Assembly: GCA_007129335.1 (NCBI GenBank)
Contig: SKVS01000236.1
Coordinates: 1 to 6,261, forward strand
Length of the DNA: 6,261 nt
Source: Spirochaetaceae bacterium
GTDB taxonomy: Bacteria > Spirochaetota > Spirochaetia > DSM-27196 > Salinispiraceae
Direction of reading: 5' to 3'
Part shown: positions 5,348 to 6,261 of the stretch, one piece after another
Layout of the letters: each line of letters starts with the position of its first letter
Position numbering within the stretch: the first letter of the stretch is position 1
Translations under genes and position numbers: made by a program
The notes under the pieces: model-generated
Told to the model about the DNA's origin: nothing
The model's input: only the letters and a program-made list of their open reading frames with translations
Databases searched by the model: none

Positions 5348-5662
5348 ATGGATGAAAACAATGTCTATTGTGATACACTGATTGAGCTAACTACTCCGGG
5401 AGAAGTACTTAAGGAGGATTTTCTTGACGCTATGGGCGTGACTGCGTATGAATTGGCAAAAAGCATCGATGTTGATCCTATGAGGATCTCCAGAATCATA
5501 AATGGAACTCGCAAGATCACAGCTGATACCGCGATTCGCTTGTCCCGTTTTTTCGGAACATCCGCTGAATTTTGGATCAATCTTCAATCACTTTATGATT
5601 TAGATATCGCTAGAGAAAAACATCAAGAAGAATACAACAAGATACACCCCAAAGCTTCCTAA
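5348..5662 (+). CDS. higA: HigA-family antitoxin (XRE helix-turn-helix), orphan
   Basis: This 104-residue DNA-binding protein belongs to the HigA/VapI antitoxin family, which neutralises HigB and represses the higBA operon. The hallmarks are present: TPGEVLKEDFL (16-26), an XRE helix-turn-helix with YELAKSIDVDPMRISRIING (34-53), then RKITADTAIRLSRFFGTSAEFWINLQSLYDLDIA (55-88). Length is normal and the frame is intact. Upstream only the last 20 codons of a HigB-like toxin survive, so it is an orphan: a regulator, an anti-addiction relic or a decaying gene. A possible -10 (TATGAT, 5307-5312) lies inside the toxin remnant without a clear -35; otherwise it depends on read-through from the prenyltransferase gene. 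Seven bases separate its stop from the next gene. The family call is secure, the present role is not. Confidence 0.92.
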   Translation: MDENNVYCDTLIELTTPGEVLKEDFLDAMGVTAYELAKSIDVDPMRISRIINGTRKITADTAIRLSRFFGTSAEFWINLQSLYDLDIAREKHQEEYNKIHPKAS

Positions 5663-5669
5663 CAAACCT

Positions 5670-6261
5670 ATGGCACAACGAATACCCGATGAACAAATCC
5701 GTCATCTCCTCCAAAGAGCAACAGAATTGCAGCATTCCAACGAAACTACCGAAGAATCTCACGGGATAACTCCGGAAGAGCCCCATGAGTCCCCAGGGGG
5801 TTATGATTTGTCGGTATTGCAGGATGCTGCCGGTGAGGTGGGAATATCGGCTCACCATGTTCTTATGGCTGCAGCTGAGATGAGTGTAATTGAAAAACCC
5901 TATTCCGAGGTTCTGTTAACCAGGGCGTCGGCCTTTCTGAACCATACTGACCGATCCCTTTCCCTGAGCAAAACAATACAAGAGCCGCCCAAAAAAGTAT
6001 TACAGGTGCTCAATAACCTGGCATCATCGGGTGAATTCAAACTGAAATTACAAACGGTGTACGGGGAAGATCCCCTGACCGATGGTATACTGGTCTTCCA
6101 GACCCCCACCATGGAGGAGTGGAGTTCCGATGTATCAAAATTCGCAACAGGAATGTACTACGCAGACATCAAACACTTATTCATAACCATCAGACAGAAT
6201 GGAGATGATCCAAAATCAACACTTTTGACTATCCATCCCTCTTTGGGAAGAACCTTGAAAC
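5670..6261 (+). CDS. Uncharacterised protein with 'RAxELQ...EVGIS' helical N-terminus, cut by window edge
   Basis: The first 197 codons of a protein that runs off the right edge. Its N-terminal part has two helical blocks: IPDEQIRHLLQRATELQ (5-21), then after an acidic linker YDLSVLQDAAGEVGISAHHVLMAAAEM (45-71). This resembles a small domain seen at the N-terminus of various uncharacterised bacterial proteins, often ones with later membrane helices; that is from memory. The rest (75-197) looks like a soluble alpha/beta region, with LVFQTPTMEEW and KHLFITIRQNG, and matches nothing I can name. No signal peptide or membrane segment is visible. The ATG is seven bases after the higA stop and lacks a clear ribosome site, so translation may be coupled to higA. 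The function is unknown. Confidence 0.8.
   Translation, partial: MAQRIPDEQIRHLLQRATELQHSNETTEESHGITPEEPHESPGGYDLSVLQDAAGEVGISAHHVLMAAAEMSVIEKPYSEVLLTRASAFLNHTDRSLSLSKTIQEPPKKVLQVLNNLASSGEFKLKLQTVYGEDPLTDGILVFQTPTMEEWSSDVSKFATGMYYADIKHLFITIRQNGDDPKSTLLTIHPSLGRTLK

Noticed and set aside
5358..5371. Inverted repeat ACAAT-gtct-ATTGT inside the start of higA as a HigA operator
   Set aside because: Five-base arms are too short to stand out, and the position inside the coding region is unusual for autoregulation.
1..6261. A new defence or multi-gene system across the window
   Set aside because: The genes are mostly housekeeping, lie on alternating strands with separate promoters, and include no nuclease, NTPase, reverse transcriptase or array; only the higBA remnant is accessory in type.

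Overview
The window looks like ordinary bacterial chromosome of moderate GC, with one small scar of accessory DNA. The best lineage guess is a spirochaete. This rests on the gene mix and on my impression of the glycosidase and the right-edge protein; it is an inference, not a measurement. I see no tRNA, rRNA, CRISPR array, transposase or phage gene.

Layout, left to right. (1) Positions 1-1554, minus strand: gatC then gatA, two subunits of the tRNA-dependent amidotransferase. gatA runs off the left edge and lacks its C-terminal part; gatB, not visible, would be expected beyond it. (2) Positions 1555-1828: a divergent regulatory region. It holds a strong leftward promoter ending exactly at the gatC ATG, and on the plus strand an extended -10 overlapping a sigma54-like -24/-12 element and an AT-rich 12-bp tandem repeat. 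(3) Positions 1829-3247, plus strand: a cytoplasmic trehalase/GH63-like (alpha/alpha)6-barrel glycosidase, closed by a clear intrinsic terminator. (4) Positions 3373-4233, minus strand: nudC, a zinc-ribbon Nudix NADH pyrophosphatase / RNA NAD-cap hydrolase. (5) Positions 4234-4374: a divergent intergenic region with a perfect 26-bp palindrome. (6) Positions 4375-5253, plus strand: a MenA-like UbiA-family prenyltransferase. (7) Positions 5274-5662, plus strand: the C-terminal scrap of a HigB toxin followed by an intact HigA antitoxin. (8) Positions 5670-6261, plus strand: the start of an uncharacterised protein cut by the right edge.

The genes do not form one pathway. gatCA charges Asn/Gln tRNAs, nudC acts on NAD(H) and NAD-capped RNA, and the UbiA-like enzyme probably makes a prenylated quinone-type lipid. 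The shared palindrome could co-regulate nudC and the prenyltransferase. No convincing new multi-gene system is visible. The most interesting items are the orphan antitoxin beside its toxin remnant, the 26-bp operator-like palindrome, two promoters placed so that gatC and nudC would be leaderless mRNAs, and a glycosidase with Ile where clan relatives usually carry the acid Asp.
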